From: Oscillospiraceae bacterium
Lineage (GTDB): Bacteria > Bacillota > Clostridia > Oscillospirales > Oscillospiraceae
Assembly (NCBI GenBank): GCA_015068235.1
Contig: SVKY01000003.1
Coordinates: 18,604-82,603, forward strand
Length of the DNA stretch: 64,000 nt
Reading direction: 5' to 3'
The notes under the pieces are model-generated. The model had not been told where the DNA came from and did not search any database. It worked only from the letters and a program-made list of their open reading frames with translations. Positions within the stretch are counted from its first letter, which is position 1, and the number at the start of each line of letters is the position of its first letter. The position numbers and the translations under genes are program-made. This document shows, piece by piece, positions 34,602-43,330 of this stretch.

Positions 34602-35282
34602 CTATCCTTTTTCATCATTTCTATGAATTCTTATCATTTCATGCAAAGTCTGAAGTGCATCATGCAGGCATCCGATTTGATCAATGAGTCCGCTTTCCAC
34701 CGCCTCCTTGCCGTAGACGATGGTACCGACATCGGTTGCGATCTGACCTGTTGCCATCATATATTCCGAAAATTTTTCTCGTGTAATGTTGGAATTTTGT
34801 GTCACGAAATCCGTAATTTGCTCCTGAATCCGCTGAAAATAGTGGTACGTCGCCGGCGCGCCTACCACCAAACCACTCATACGAACCGGATGGATCATCA
34901 TGCTTGCTGTCGGTGCGATCATGCTTTTTTTCGCTGACACTGCAAGTGGAATACCAATAGAATGGCCGCCGCCCAAAACGAGCGAAACCGTTGGTTTTTT
35001 CATGCCTGCAATCAGCTCCGAGATCGCAAGTCCTGCCTCAATATCGCCACCGACCGTATTCAGCAGCAATAGCAGCCCGTCGATTTCATCGCTCTCCTCG
35101 ATCGTTGCCAAAAGCGGTATCACGTGCTCATATTTTGTCGTTTTCACACTCTCAGGCGCAACCTGATGCCCCTCGATTTGTCCAATAATGGTTAGAGTAT
35201 ATATTGTACCCTTGTCGGTTTTAGTAATGCCTGCGCCTAAGTCCTCAATACGTTCATTTGTGTTGTTCTTTTCCTCGCTCAT
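34602..35282 (-). CDS. tepA: ClpP-like serine protease, TepA family
   Basis: A 226-residue ClpP-fold protein of the TepA (translocation-enhancing) family. The catalytic serine lies in GGGHSIGIPLAVSAKK and the histidine in MMIHPVRMSGLVVG; these are TepA-type wordings rather than ClpP (GxAASMG, MIHQP). TepA in Bacillus is placed beside spoIIIE and is linked to SASP degradation or protein export. The start is the ATG after GAAAGGAGAGGGAAC; the longer frame upstream runs into the divergent TSCPD gene and is not used. Confidence 0.9.
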   Translation of the reverse strand: MSEEKNNTNERIEDLGAGITKTDKGTIYTLTIIGQIEGHQVAPESVKTTKYEHVIPLLATIEESDEIDGLLLLLNTVGGDIEAGLAISELIAGMKKPTVSLVLGGGHSIGIPLAVSAKKSMIAPTASMMIHPVRMSGLVVGAPATYHYFQRIQEQITDFVTQNSNITREKFSEYMMATGQIATDVGTIVYGKEAVESGLIDQIGCLHDALQTLHEMIRIHRNDEKG

Positions 35283-35314
35283 GTTCCCTCTCCTTTCGCA
35301 ATGCAATATAGTAT

Positions 35315-35343
35315 TTGCAAATTTAGAAAAAACATGATATAAT
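35315..35343 (+). promoter_or_regulatory. Promoter of the TSCPD gene
   Basis: TTGCAA (35315-35320), 17-bp spacer, TATAAT (35338-35343), then GCAAAGGAG and an ATG at 35370. The divergent tepA gene begins 32 bp upstream. Confidence 0.75.
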
Positions 35344-35369
35344 TTCAAAAAAAGCAAAGGAGCACAAAA

Positions 35370-35618
35370 ATGCAGTACGAATACAAAACCTCCGGAACCT
35401 GTGCCGGCAAGATCGTCATCGAGCTTGACGGAGATATTGTCAAAAATGTCCGCTTTATCGGCGGCTGTCACGGCAATACGCAGGGCATTTCCAAGCTTGT
35501 TGAAGGAATGAAGGTTGACGATGTCATCACCCGTCTGCAAGGCATTTCCTGCGGCATGAAAGCCACCTCCTGCCCCGATCAGCTCGCAAAGGCTTTGATC
35601 TCCGCAAAATCAAATTAA
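35370..35618 (+). CDS. TSCPD domain protein (TIGR03905 family)
   Basis: An 82-residue protein that is essentially one TSCPD domain, with TSCPD at 66-70 and cysteines at 11, 33, 61 and 68 that could bind zinc or an Fe-S cluster. The domain is otherwise known from the C-terminus of some ribonucleotide reductases and as small free-standing proteins of unknown role in anaerobes. Monocistronic between its promoter and a strong terminator. Confidence 0.9.
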   Translation: MQYEYKTSGTCAGKIVIELDGDIVKNVRFIGGCHGNTQGISKLVEGMKVDDVITRLQGISCGMKATSCPDQLAKALISAKSN

Positions 35619-35637
35619 TACATTTAATATTTACGCA

Positions 35638-35690
35638 CATCGCAGAAATTGCAGCTATCTGTTGCAATTTCTGCGATGAATTATTTTGTC
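35638..35690 (+). terminator. Terminator of the TSCPD gene
   Basis: CATCGCAGAAATTGCA pairs with TGCAATTTCTGCGATG (16 bp, short loop), followed by AATTATTTTG. It isolates the TSCPD gene from the large LRR gene. Confidence 0.8.
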
Positions 35691-35778
35691 TATTATTATT
35701 TCTCATAACAACTTCATAACATCTGCGCTGTATCTTAAAAAAGCAAAGAAACAGAATGAATTTTCAGGAGGTATATTT

Positions 35779-38700
35779 ATGAAGCGTTTTATTGTTAGTG
35801 CCATCATTGTTTGCGTAATTTTTGCCATGATACCCATACTAACGGCGTCAGCAAACACGCAACATCAAAAGGTCGAAATACAAAGCATCACACAGGACAA
35901 CTGCCCCCATGCTTGTTTGCATGTCTTTTGCTGTGACATTGACGGTTGCATTAGTTGTGGCTGCCCGAACGATGGCACATGGCAGGTAGAGCATAATTTT
36001 GCAGATGGCTATTGCTTATGGTGCGGCTGTTCTGAGGAAAATCCAACGCAAGACAACAGCTTCCATTGGACGTTTAATGAAAGCAGTGGTGAGCTTTCCA
36101 TCCACGGAAAAGGAGATATGCCGGATTATGAATATGAATATTTTTATGACATGGTCGGCAAATACGAATACGTCTCAACACCTTGGTTTGAGTATCGATA
36201 TGATATTAAATCTGTAACAATCTCTCAGGGCATAACGTCCATTGGTAATTATGCTTTTTTTGATTGCGCCAATCTTAAAAGTATATATATTCCCGACAGC
36301 GTGAGGCACATCGGTGAGTGTGCATTCGAGCTTTGCTCCGATCAAATGAGCATTTATATCGATGATCTGTTGGCATGGGTCACAATCTCATTTGATAGTC
36401 ACCCCGCAGCTAAAAAAATATATATAAACAATGTGCTTGCGACAGATATTATCATTCCCGATGGTATAACGCACATCAGTGACGGGGCATTCTGGAATTG
36501 TTGCAGTCTGACAAGCGTGACGATTCCCGGCAGCGTAACAACCATAGGCGACAACGCATTTTGTGGGTGCCTCAATTTATCGAACGTGACGATCGCTGAC
36601 GGTGTTACGGAAATAGGCGATTGGGCATTCTACTACTGCGAAAAACTGACGAAGGTAACAATTCCCACCAGTTTAACGAGCATTGGAGTTCGTACATTCT
36701 CTGACTGCAAAAGTCTTACGGACATAACTATCCCGGACAGTGTAACGAGCATCGGCGTTTCTGCGTTCTCCAACTGTAGCAGTCTGACGAGCGTAACGAT
36801 TCCTGACAGTGTGACAATCATTGGTGCTGAAGCATTCTATCGCTGCGCCGCTTTGACGAGTGTAACGCTTTCTGACAGCGTAGCAATGATCGACACTTCT
36901 ACATTCTATAACTGTGATAGTCTGACAAGCATTACCATTCCTGACAGCGTAAAAAGCATCGGCAAATCTGCGTTCTATGGCTGTGAGAACCTGACAAGTG
37001 TGGCAATTCCCGACAGTGTAAAAAGCATTGGCGAATCTGCATTTTTGAACTGCAGCAGCTTGAAGAATATGTGGATCCCCGACGGTGTAACGGAGATCGG
37101 GGAAACAGCGTTCTATAACTGCAACAGCCTGACGAGTGTAGCGATTCCCGACAGTGTAAAAAGCATCGGTCCGTCTGCGTTCTATGGCTGCGAGAGCCTA
37201 AAGAGTGTAACGATTTCCGATAGTGTCAAAAGCATCGGAAAATCTGCTTTCGCTAACTGTTGTAACCTGACCGGTATTTGGGTCGATGATGCAAATCTAT
37301 CTTACAGCTCAGACGATCAGGGTGTGTTGTTTAACAAGGAGAAAACAACTCTGCTGCAATGTCCCGGTGGTTATTTCGGAGATTATATCATCCCTGACAG
37401 CGTAACGATCATCAGTGATTATGCTTTCTATGGCTGCATTGCCTTGAGAAATGTAACGATCCCCAACGGCGTAACGTACATCAACAATTTTACATTTTAT
37501 GATTGCTGCAGCCTAACGAGCGTGACGATTCCCAACAGCGTAACAGGCATTAACAGATGTGCGTTCTCGAACTGCAGCAGCCTTACGAGTGTGAAGATTC
37601 CCGATAGCGTAACATACATCGGCAATAGTACGTTCTCTAACTGCAGCAGCCTTACGAGCGTGACGATTCCCAACAGCGTAACATACATCAGCAAATATGC
37701 GTTCTCTAACTGCAGCAGTCTGAAAAGTATAACGATCCCCAACAGCGTAACGAGCATCGGCTACTATGCGTTCCGTGACTGCATAAGTCTAACGAGCGTG
37801 ACCATCCCCAAGAGCATGACAAGCATCGATCAAAACACATTCAGTGGTTGCAGCAGTTTAAGCAGCATCGTAATCCCGGACAGCGTAACAAGTATCGGCT
37901 GGCGTGCGTTCGACGGTTGCGCGAACCTGACGGATGTTTACTACAGCGGAACAGAGGATGCATGGAATGCCATCAGCATCGATTCATATAACACAGCGCT
38001 AACCTCCGCCACGATCCACTACAATCATCTCTTTGACGAAAGTCTAAATCCAAGCATGAATATTTCCGCAGGCGCAGAAATGTCAGTAAGCTACAGCATC
38101 ACGGCAAGTGAAGTCAGCGAGTTTGAGGATTTCTATTTGCTCGTGGAAAAAGAGATGGCAGACGGCGAGATCGTCAGCACAGCTTATGGCGTTGTGGACG
38201 AACGAACGACACGCAATTCTGAGGAGCGTCAGCCCCTAAAAATTCTTAGCAATCCCGAAACCGGCGAGCCTGCAATGTACATAGCGTCTTATGAAGGTAT
38301 CAACGCCAAAGAAATGGGTGACAGCTTCACGACAACCCTTTACGGCGTAGATGCCGAAGGCAAGATACATTACAGAACCATCGAGACTTCTTCCATGAAG
38401 GAATATTTGCTTTCGAGGCTGAACGGACAAACCGCCTCACCTGAGCTAAAAACCATGGTCGTGGATATGCTCAAATACGGCGCCGCTGCACAGATTCGCT
38501 TGGGCTACAATACCGAGAATTTAGTGACCGCCGACTTGACGGAAGAACAGCTTTCTTACGCAACACAGGGGATTCCCGAAGCAGCGAACAATGCAGCTTC
38601 TGCTGGTACCGGTGCAGCCGTAAATACCAACATCACAGTAGGCGCAAAAGTACAGCTGAACCTGTCCTGCATCTACACCACCGCAACCGACCCGAATGCG

Positions 38701-39000
38701 GTCAAGTGCGTCATCACCGACAGCGAGGGCAAGATTCTTGCGGAAATTGCAGCGACCAACAAGGGCAATATCATGTTCTCCGCAATTTATGAGAACGTGG
38801 GCGCAAAGGAGATGCGTGATGTCATCAATGCCACCTTCTACGAAGGCGAAACGGCAATCTCCCAGACCGTCTCCTGGAGCGTGGAAAGCTACGTCGCCCA
38901 GGTCCGAGCCAAGACCACCGCAACCGAGGACGAAATCGCCATGGTCAATGCCATGCTCACCTACGGAGATTCCGTCGCCGCTTACATGGAAGCAAAGTAA
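35779..39000 (+). CDS. Secreted BspA-type leucine-rich-repeat protein with shared C-terminal domain
   Basis: A 1073-residue exported protein. The signal peptide is residues 1-25 (MKRFIVSAIIVCVIFAMIP, ending near TASANT). A short Cys-rich region follows (about 40-85, CDIDGCISCGCP). Then come roughly 25 BspA/Treponema-pallidum-type LRRs of 23 residues (about 140-730) with the consensus LTSVTIPDSVTSIGxxAFxN; the block is interrupted at about 510-540 by a non-LRR insert (WVDDANLSYSSDDQGVLF). Residues about 756-1073 are the domain shared with the 16595-22171 and 56407-64000 proteins. Such LRRs mediate adhesion in oral and gut bacteria. The start is the ATG after TCAGGAGGTATATTT; an earlier in-frame ATG lies close to the terminator. 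No SLH or LPXTG signal. Confidence 0.93.
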   Translation: MKRFIVSAIIVCVIFAMIPILTASANTQHQKVEIQSITQDNCPHACLHVFCCDIDGCISCGCPNDGTWQVEHNFADGYCLWCGCSEENPTQDNSFHWTFNESSGELSIHGKGDMPDYEYEYFYDMVGKYEYVSTPWFEYRYDIKSVTISQGITSIGNYAFFDCANLKSIYIPDSVRHIGECAFELCSDQMSIYIDDLLAWVTISFDSHPAAKKIYINNVLATDIIIPDGITHISDGAFWNCCSLTSVTIPGSVTTIGDNAFCGCLNLSNVTIADGVTEIGDWAFYYCEKLTKVTIPTSLTSIGVRTFSDCKSLTDITIPDSVTSIGVSAFSNCSSLTSVTIPDSVTIIGAEAFYRCAALTSVTLSDSVAMIDTSTFYNCDSLTSITIPDSVKSIGKSAFYGCENLTSVAIPDSVKSIGESAFLNCSSLKNMWIPDGVTEIGETAFYNCNSLTSVAIPDSVKSIGPSAFYGCESLKSVTISDSVKSIGKSAFANCCNLTGIWVDDANLSYSSDDQGVLFNKEKTTLLQCPGGYFGDYIIPDSVTIISDYAFYGCIALRNVTIPNGVTYINNFTFYDCCSLTSVTIPNSVTGINRCAFSNCSSLTSVKIPDSVTYIGNSTFSNCSSLTSVTIPNSVTYISKYAFSNCSSLKSITIPNSVTSIGYYAFRDCISLTSVTIPKSMTSIDQNTFSGCSSLSSIVIPDSVTSIGWRAFDGCANLTDVYYSGTEDAWNAISIDSYNTALTSATIHYNHLFDESLNPSMNISAGAEMSVSYSITASEVSEFEDFYLLVEKEMADGEIVSTAYGVVDERTTRNSEERQPLKILSNPETGEPAMYIASYEGINAKEMGDSFTTTLYGVDAEGKIHYRTIETSSMKEYLLSRLNGQTASPELKTMVVDMLKYGAAAQIRLGYNTENLVTADLTEEQLSYATQGIPEAANNAASAGTGAAVNTNITVGAKVQLNLSCIYTTATDPNAVKCVITDSEGKILAEIAATNKGNIMFSAIYENVGAKEMRDVINATFYEGETAISQTVSWSVESYVAQVRAKTTATEDEIAMVNAMLTYGDSVAAYMEAK

Positions 39001-39040
39001 GGCAATCACGCAAAACACTCAAACTCAATATTGCAACCTA

Positions 39041-39082
39041 TCAACAAACGGGTGAAGCCCATCGACTTCACCCGTTTGTTGA
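39041..39082 (+). terminator. Hairpin terminator of the LRR protein gene
   Basis: TCAACAAACGGGTGAAG pairs with CTTCACCCGTTTGTTGA (17 bp, loop 7). A long T-run is lacking, so efficiency is uncertain. It lies 41 bp after the stop. Confidence 0.65.
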
Positions 39083-39100
39083 TTGGTTCACATTGTATTT

Positions 39101-39312
39101 CAAATTCCGATTGATCGAACAGAACGTATCAACCACTGTAGGGGAGGGTTATGACCCTCCCGTGTGCAGGAACCACCATAATTGTTTTTAATTATCGTGA
39201 AATATTACGTTTTCACATTGGTTTGCTGCGAAATTCTACCGTTTTCTGTGCGGGAGGGTCATGACCCTCCCCTACAGCGTAAAACGATAATCTCATCGGT
39301 AAATCGGAATTT
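39101..39312. repeat. MITE-like element with nested inverted repeats
   Basis: The outer inverted repeat is CAAATTCCGATT (39101-39112) against AATCGGAATTT (39302-39312). Inside it, 39136-39169 and 39246-39277 are near-identical inverted copies, each itself a palindrome (GGGAGGGTCATGACCCTCCC at 39252-39271, with one mismatch at 39142-39161). About 75 bp of AT-rich sequence lies between. No coding capacity. It separates two convergent genes and can form strong hairpins on either strand. Confidence 0.7.
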
Positions 39313-39327
39313 TGATCACATCTTTTA

Positions 39328-41769
39328 TCAGGATTTCATATTATTTATAAAACGCATTAGAATTGTTGCAACTTGTGCTCTGGTTGCGTTTCCTTGCGGC
39401 ATCAGCTTGCCATCTGCGCCATTGATCAAGCCCTCTGCCACTGTCCAACGGATCGCATCTTTTGCATAAGAACTTACCTTATTCCCATCGGGGAAGCTGC
39501 TCAAATCCGCTCTTGCGGAGGTGTCGATCCCTCTGCCGTTTGCATAGCGGTACAAGATCGCAGCCATTTGTTCTCGAGTGATTTTTCCGTTTGGGTTGAA
39601 CTTATTGTTACCCACGCCTGTGACAACACCGCTGTTCGCCGCCCAGGCAACCGCATTGGTATACCATTGGTTGTTCGCAACATCGGTAAAATTGTTTACG
39701 CCCTCTGCTGGCTGACCTGCATATCTCCAAAGTACCGTTACAAGCATCGCTCTTGTCATGGCTGTGTTCGGCGCAAATGTTGTATCGCTCATGCCGCCGA
39801 ATAACCCCTGAGATACCGCAAAGTCTACCGATTCATGGAACCAATGGCTCGCATTGACGTCCTTGAACTTCTCGCTCGGGCAACTGCTTCCGCCATTGCA
39901 AGGTGTCTGCACACCTGTTGCAGGAATCTCCTCTGTTTTCGTTTCCCAACAGCGAGTACAGGTGTATGTTTTAAGTCCATTTTGCGTTGCAGTGGGCTGA
40001 AGCGTTACTGCACCGCTGTTCCACGCATGCCCAAGCGGTTCGGTATCATTGCTTGTATAGCTATCATCACATTCCGAACATACATAAATTGTATATCCTT
40101 GCTCCGTGCAAGTCGCTTCCGTCACAAAGGAATTGTACTGATGCAAATGCTCCACAGAAAAATAATGCCAATCACTATTTTGAAACAGCCAATTGGATCC
40201 ATTCGTTTCCCAATAGTTTGCATTTGTTGATTGTACTAACACTCTATATGTGCCTCTTGTTAATGTTCGTGATATTCCACTCGATGCGTAATGGATATTT
40301 TCCAATCTTTCATAATTACCACTCGTTTCCAATCTATCAATAAACAAGTTATAATGCGTAGTGTTCGAAGTAGACTCCCAGTTGAATACAATCGGCATTT
40401 TCTCATCATATATTGACTGAGTTCCTGTCAGCACAGGCTTTCCCGGTCGATACATTTCGACATCCACAGCACTGTCGTCCGAAGATGTTTCGTTTACTAT
40501 CGCAAAGGTCGAAGTATGCAGTTTTTCTGACGAGGAATACATTATCGCAGTTTTCGGACCGGTTGCAACATAGCCGTATGCCGTTGCTCTCACGACATAT
40601 GAATATGTCCCTACGCCCAAATCATTGAATCTTACTCCCTTGTCCACCTCGCTTCCATTTAAGGAATAAGAGGCTGTATCTATCGATACCGATGTTCCCG
40701 TCAACGCAGATGATTCATCGCTGTCCGCAGGGTAAACATATGCCGAAACTGCCGAGATTCTATTATACTCCGAGCTAATCGTACCACCAATTGAGAATAC
40801 TGAACCTGCGGTAAGTTGAGTCGGGGCATTGACCCCGCTAATGTTCAAATCCACATATGAATAAGTCAATTCGCAATCTCCGGCATAAACATATCCGTCT
40901 TTTCCATTCTTTGCGATAACCTTATACCAATAATTTCCTGAGCTGTTTACATAAAGCTTCGTTGCCGTATATAATGTACCAACACTTGGATGTTCCACAT
41001 TTTCGGATTTAGAATCTGTACTTTCACTGCAAGGTAACGATTTTACATAGGCACCCGAATCTGTAATCGTAATGTCGCAATAAGTGGGGTAAGCCGTGCA
41101 CTGAGAAAGATAATCACCTGTAATGCTTGCATTTTCATTGTAGTATTGATAAGTACGATCAATTGTATCATATATCGTATATCCATCTTTTGCATATGTT
41201 GCCGAATTCCCATTTACCGTAATATCCCACATGACAGCATTTGCAGGGTCTAAGACTTGATAAACATTTCCCGAAACTTGACTTGCAAGGATGACCCAAT
41301 GACCTGCAGCAGAATAATTCGGAAGATGAATAATGAGCGGACTATACTTTCCGTTTCCGTTGATATAGTTACTCATACCGTTGGCAACCGATGGACTGCT
41401 TGTAGTCACACCCCATCCGTCAAAGTATGTATAACCATTATTCGTTTCCAAAATTGTTTTCGGTGTTTTGTTAATACCGATATAAGACAATGCCATAGAA
41501 ATACTTGCTGTTCCACATTCGCTTCCAGGGCTTCCGTAACCACCAAAAGAACCGCTTGGCCAATATGCACTATAAAAATATGCTGATCCGGAGATTTGGG
41601 AAATATAGCGAATCGTACCGCAAGAAACATCGGATGAATAAGCGTTTTCAACCTTAGCATATGGGGTGTATTCCATCCCCCACGCTGCAGAAGTCTTGGG
41701 TGAAAGAATAGATACAGTACTAAGCAAAGTGCACACAAGAAGGGTAAATGCAATCACTCTTCGTTTCAT
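39328..41769 (-). CDS. Cell-surface C39-like cysteine peptidase with SLH domains
   Basis: An 813-residue exported protein. Signal peptide 1-28 (ends PKTSAA). Residues about 45-205 are a C39-like peptidase domain with the catalytic Cys in SECGTASISMALSYIG, the His in AGHWVILAS and an Asp in VLDPANA. An SH3-like segment (about 225-290, GAYVKSLPCS...YVYAGDCEL), beta-sandwich regions and one Cys-x2-Cys repeat pair (about 545-625) follow. Three C-terminal SLH domains (FKDVNASHWF, FTDVANNQWYT, LSSFPDGNKVSSYA) should bind pyruvylated wall polymers and hold the protein on the envelope. RBS is TAGGAGG. It begins 67 bp after the terminator of the upstream structured RNA and has no clear promoter of its own. 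Confidence 0.93.
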   Translation of the reverse strand: MKRRVIAFTLLVCTLLSTVSILSPKTSAAWGMEYTPYAKVENAYSSDVSCGTIRYISQISGSAYFYSAYWPSGSFGGYGSPGSECGTASISMALSYIGINKTPKTILETNNGYTYFDGWGVTTSSPSVANGMSNYINGNGKYSPLIIHLPNYSAAGHWVILASQVSGNVYQVLDPANAVMWDITVNGNSATYAKDGYTIYDTIDRTYQYYNENASITGDYLSQCTAYPTYCDITITDSGAYVKSLPCSESTDSKSENVEHPSVGTLYTATKLYVNSSGNYWYKVIAKNGKDGYVYAGDCELTYSYVDLNISGVNAPTQLTAGSVFSIGGTISSEYNRISAVSAYVYPADSDESSALTGTSVSIDTASYSLNGSEVDKGVRFNDLGVGTYSYVVRATAYGYVATGPKTAIMYSSSEKLHTSTFAIVNETSSDDSAVDVEMYRPGKPVLTGTQSIYDEKMPIVFNWESTSNTTHYNLFIDRLETSGNYERLENIHYASSGISRTLTRGTYRVLVQSTNANYWETNGSNWLFQNSDWHYFSVEHLHQYNSFVTEATCTEQGYTIYVCSECDDSYTSNDTEPLGHAWNSGAVTLQPTATQNGLKTYTCTRCWETKTEEIPATGVQTPCNGGSSCPSEKFKDVNASHWFHESVDFAVSQGLFGGMSDTTFAPNTAMTRAMLVTVLWRYAGQPAEGVNNFTDVANNQWYTNAVAWAANSGVVTGVGNNKFNPNGKITREQMAAILYRYANGRGIDTSARADLSSFPDGNKVSSYAKDAIRWTVAEGLINGADGKLMPQGNATRAQVATILMRFINNMKS

Positions 41770-41835
41770 AAAATAACCTCCTATTATTCGTATATTCGTC
41801 CATTGTTTTCTCGTTTAATCTAAATATCCCTCCTA

Positions 41836-41866
41836 AAGAAAAAGTGCGCAGCCGAAGCTGCGCACT
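41836..41866 (-). terminator. UUCG-loop intrinsic terminator of the structured RNA
   Basis: AGTGCGCAGC, loop TTCG, GCTGCGCACT on the minus strand (10 bp) followed by TTTTCTTT. Very stable; it may also act as the attenuator of the SLH peptidase gene. Confidence 0.85.
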
Positions 41867-41994
41867 GAAAAATGCATAGCTCCGATTGCTGCCACACAAA
41901 TCGAACACTCAGCGAGTATGCCAAAGTAGAGCCTGCATTTTTTCCAAAAGAAAAATACAAACTCGCAAAAGTGTTCAATATTAATTTGTGTGGC
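41836..41994 (-). ncRNA. Candidate structured RNA (about 159 nt) or leader of the SLH peptidase gene
   Basis: On the minus strand a promoter predicts a start at about 41994, precisely the base of an 11-bp perfect closing stem, GCCACACAAAT (41994-41984) with ATTTGTGTGGC (41901-41891). Inside are a 7-nt/1-nt bulge, a 7-bp stem GAACACT/AGTGTTC, a small loop, a 6-bp stem GCGAGT/ACTCGC and an A/T-rich apical hairpin. A 24-nt linker leads to a terminator with a C(UUCG)G tetraloop, AGTGCGCAGC/GCTGCGCACT, and T-run ending about 41836. No convincing reading frame fits it. The SLH peptidase gene starts 67 bp further in the same direction. I do not recognise the class; 6S RNA and c-di-GMP riboswitches do not fit well. 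Confidence 0.65.
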
Positions 41995-42000
41995 ATATGT

Positions 42001-42030
42001 AGTATACCACACAAAGTTCTATAAATGCAA
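42001..42030 (-). promoter_or_regulatory. Promoter of the structured RNA
   Basis: Minus strand TTGCAT (42030-42025), 18-bp spacer, TATACT (42006-42001). The predicted start falls on the first paired base of the RNA. Confidence 0.7.
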
Positions 42031-42061
42031 GCAAAAAAAGCAATAATTTAGATAGAAATAC

Positions 42062-42097
42062 AAATAAGGCTGCCCCGATTGATTCGAGGCAGCCTTT
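42062..42097 (-). terminator. Terminator of ftsZ
   Basis: AAGGCTGCC pairs with GGCAGCCTT (9 bp, loop about 12) 11 bp after the ftsZ stop, followed by ATTTG on the minus strand. The T-run is modest. Confidence 0.7.
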
Positions 42098-42107
42098 ACT
42101 TTATTGT

Positions 42108-43190
42108 TTACTTGCGGAAGATGTCAAAGATGGCATCAATATCATCGATATCAGTGGGGTTTGCTCTTAGCGGCTCGGTCGGTGCCGAAGGAGTCTTGGA
42201 AGAGAAGATGCCCTTATTTGCTTCGGGAGCCTTCTTCTTTTCGTCGAAACCGGTTGCGATCACGGTAACACGCATCTCGTCTTCAAACTCATCGGAGAAG
42301 GTTGCACCGAAGATGATGTTCGCCTCGGGATTTGCAGCCTCCATGACGATATTTGCCGCAGTCTCGACATCGTCAAGACCCAGCTCGGAAGAACCGGTAA
42401 CATTGATCAAAACGCCGGTAGCGCCGTTGATAGAGGTCTCCAACAGCGGACTTGCAACTGCTGCCATGGCAGCCTGCTCAGCCTTCTCTCTGCCGGAAGC
42501 GGTGCCGACACCCATGTGCGCGTGACCTGCATTCTTCATGATCGAAGACACGTCAGCAAAGTCGAGGTTGATGATCACACGATCGGAATAGCCGACCAAC
42601 TCAGAAATCGAGGTAACCGCCTGCTTCAAAACATCATCGGCAATGCCGAATGCGTTGGCAAACGTGATCTTCTGATCCGTGACATACTTCAAGCGGTCAT
42701 TCGGAATGATGATCAAGGAATCGACCTTATCGCTCAGACTGGCAATGCCTGCCTCTGCCTGCTTCATACGGTTTGCACCCTCGAAGCGGAAGGGCTTGGT
42801 AACAACACCAACGGTCAAAATGCCTGCTTCATGTGCCAAGTCAGCAATGATGGGAGCTGCACCTGTGCCGGTACCGCCGCCCATACCTGCGGTGATAAAG
42901 ACCATGTCTGCACCTTCCAATGCCTTGGAGATCGCTGCGCGGCTCTCCTCTGCGGACTTCTTGCCGATCTCGGGCTTGGAGCCTGCGCCCATGCCGCCGG
43001 TCAGCTTCTCGCCGATCTGAAGCTTGTTGTCGCACTTAGACTTATTCAGATCCTGACGGTCTGTGTTGACGACGATGAATTCCACGCCGCCGATCTTACC
43101 ATCGATCATACGGTTGACAACATTGTTGCCTGCGCCGCCGACACCTATGACTTTAATATTAACTACCTTTTCTGCAAAAACTTCGGACAT
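42108..43190 (-). CDS. ftsZ: Cell division protein FtsZ
   Basis: A 360-residue tubulin-like GTPase that forms the division ring. The tubulin signature [11 protein letters not shown] is at about 105-115 and the N-terminal [14 protein letters not shown] at about 17-30. The T7 loop region [14 protein letters not shown] is intact. The C-terminal peptide is [11 protein letters not shown] rather than the common PxFLRR form, which may change contacts with SepF or FtsA. ftsA is not in this cluster. The ATG follows AGGAGGAG; it has its own promoter and terminator. Confidence 0.97.
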   Translation of the reverse strand: MSEVFAEKVVNIKVIGVGGAGNNVVNRMIDGKIGGVEFIVVNTDRQDLNKSKCDNKLQIGEKLTGGMGAGSKPEIGKKSAEESRAAISKALEGADMVFITAGMGGGTGTGAAPIIADLAHEAGILTVGVVTKPFRFEGANRMKQAEAGIASLSDKVDSLIIIPNDRLKYVTDQKITFANAFGIADDVLKQAVTSISELVGYSDRVIINLDFADVSSIMKNAGHAHMGVGTASGREKAEQAAMAAVASPLLETSINGATGVLINVTGSSELGLDDVETAANIVMEAANPEANIIFGATFSDEFEDEMRVTVIATGFDEKKKAPEANKGIFSSKTPSAPTEPLRANPTDIDDIDAIFDIFRK

Positions 43191-43256
43191 CGTTAATCTC
43201 CTCCTATGTATACTGAAAAGCTACTATTGCTATTATATGCAGATTTATACTTTTCT

Positions 43257-43285
43257 ATTTTACCCTAAAATTGCTCTCAGGTCAA
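43257..43285 (-). promoter_or_regulatory. Promoter of ftsZ
   Basis: Minus strand TTGACC (43285-43280), 17-bp spacer, TAAAAT (43262-43257). A leader of about 60 nt leads to ftsZ, letting it be expressed apart from the dcw operon. Confidence 0.75.
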
Positions 43286-43330
43286 TAGAATTTCTCATTT
43301 TTCGAAAAAATATTTACATAAATTCCAAAA

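Noticed and set aside
35283..35540. An 86-residue N-terminal extension of the TepA-like protease
   Set aside because: It would overlap the divergent TSCPD gene and its promoter; the internal ATG has an excellent ribosome site.
36633..37757. Antisense Leu/Val-rich open frames opposite the LRR repeats
   Set aside because: They mirror the 69-bp repeat period of the sense LRR gene and read as its shadow; no start signals.
35779..39000. The 69-bp repeats as a CRISPR array
   Set aside because: They are coding LRR repeats of 23 residues with no unique spacers.
41836..41994. Naming the structured RNA as 6S RNA or a c-di-GMP riboswitch
   Set aside because: The bulge is one-sided (7 nt against 1 nt) rather than a large central bubble, and none of the conserved c-di-GMP core strings that I know are visible.
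41820..42014. A 64-codon frame on the minus strand covering the structured RNA
   Set aside because: It starts upstream of the predicted promoter -10 and runs through the UUCG terminator; no ribosome site. The region is better explained as RNA.
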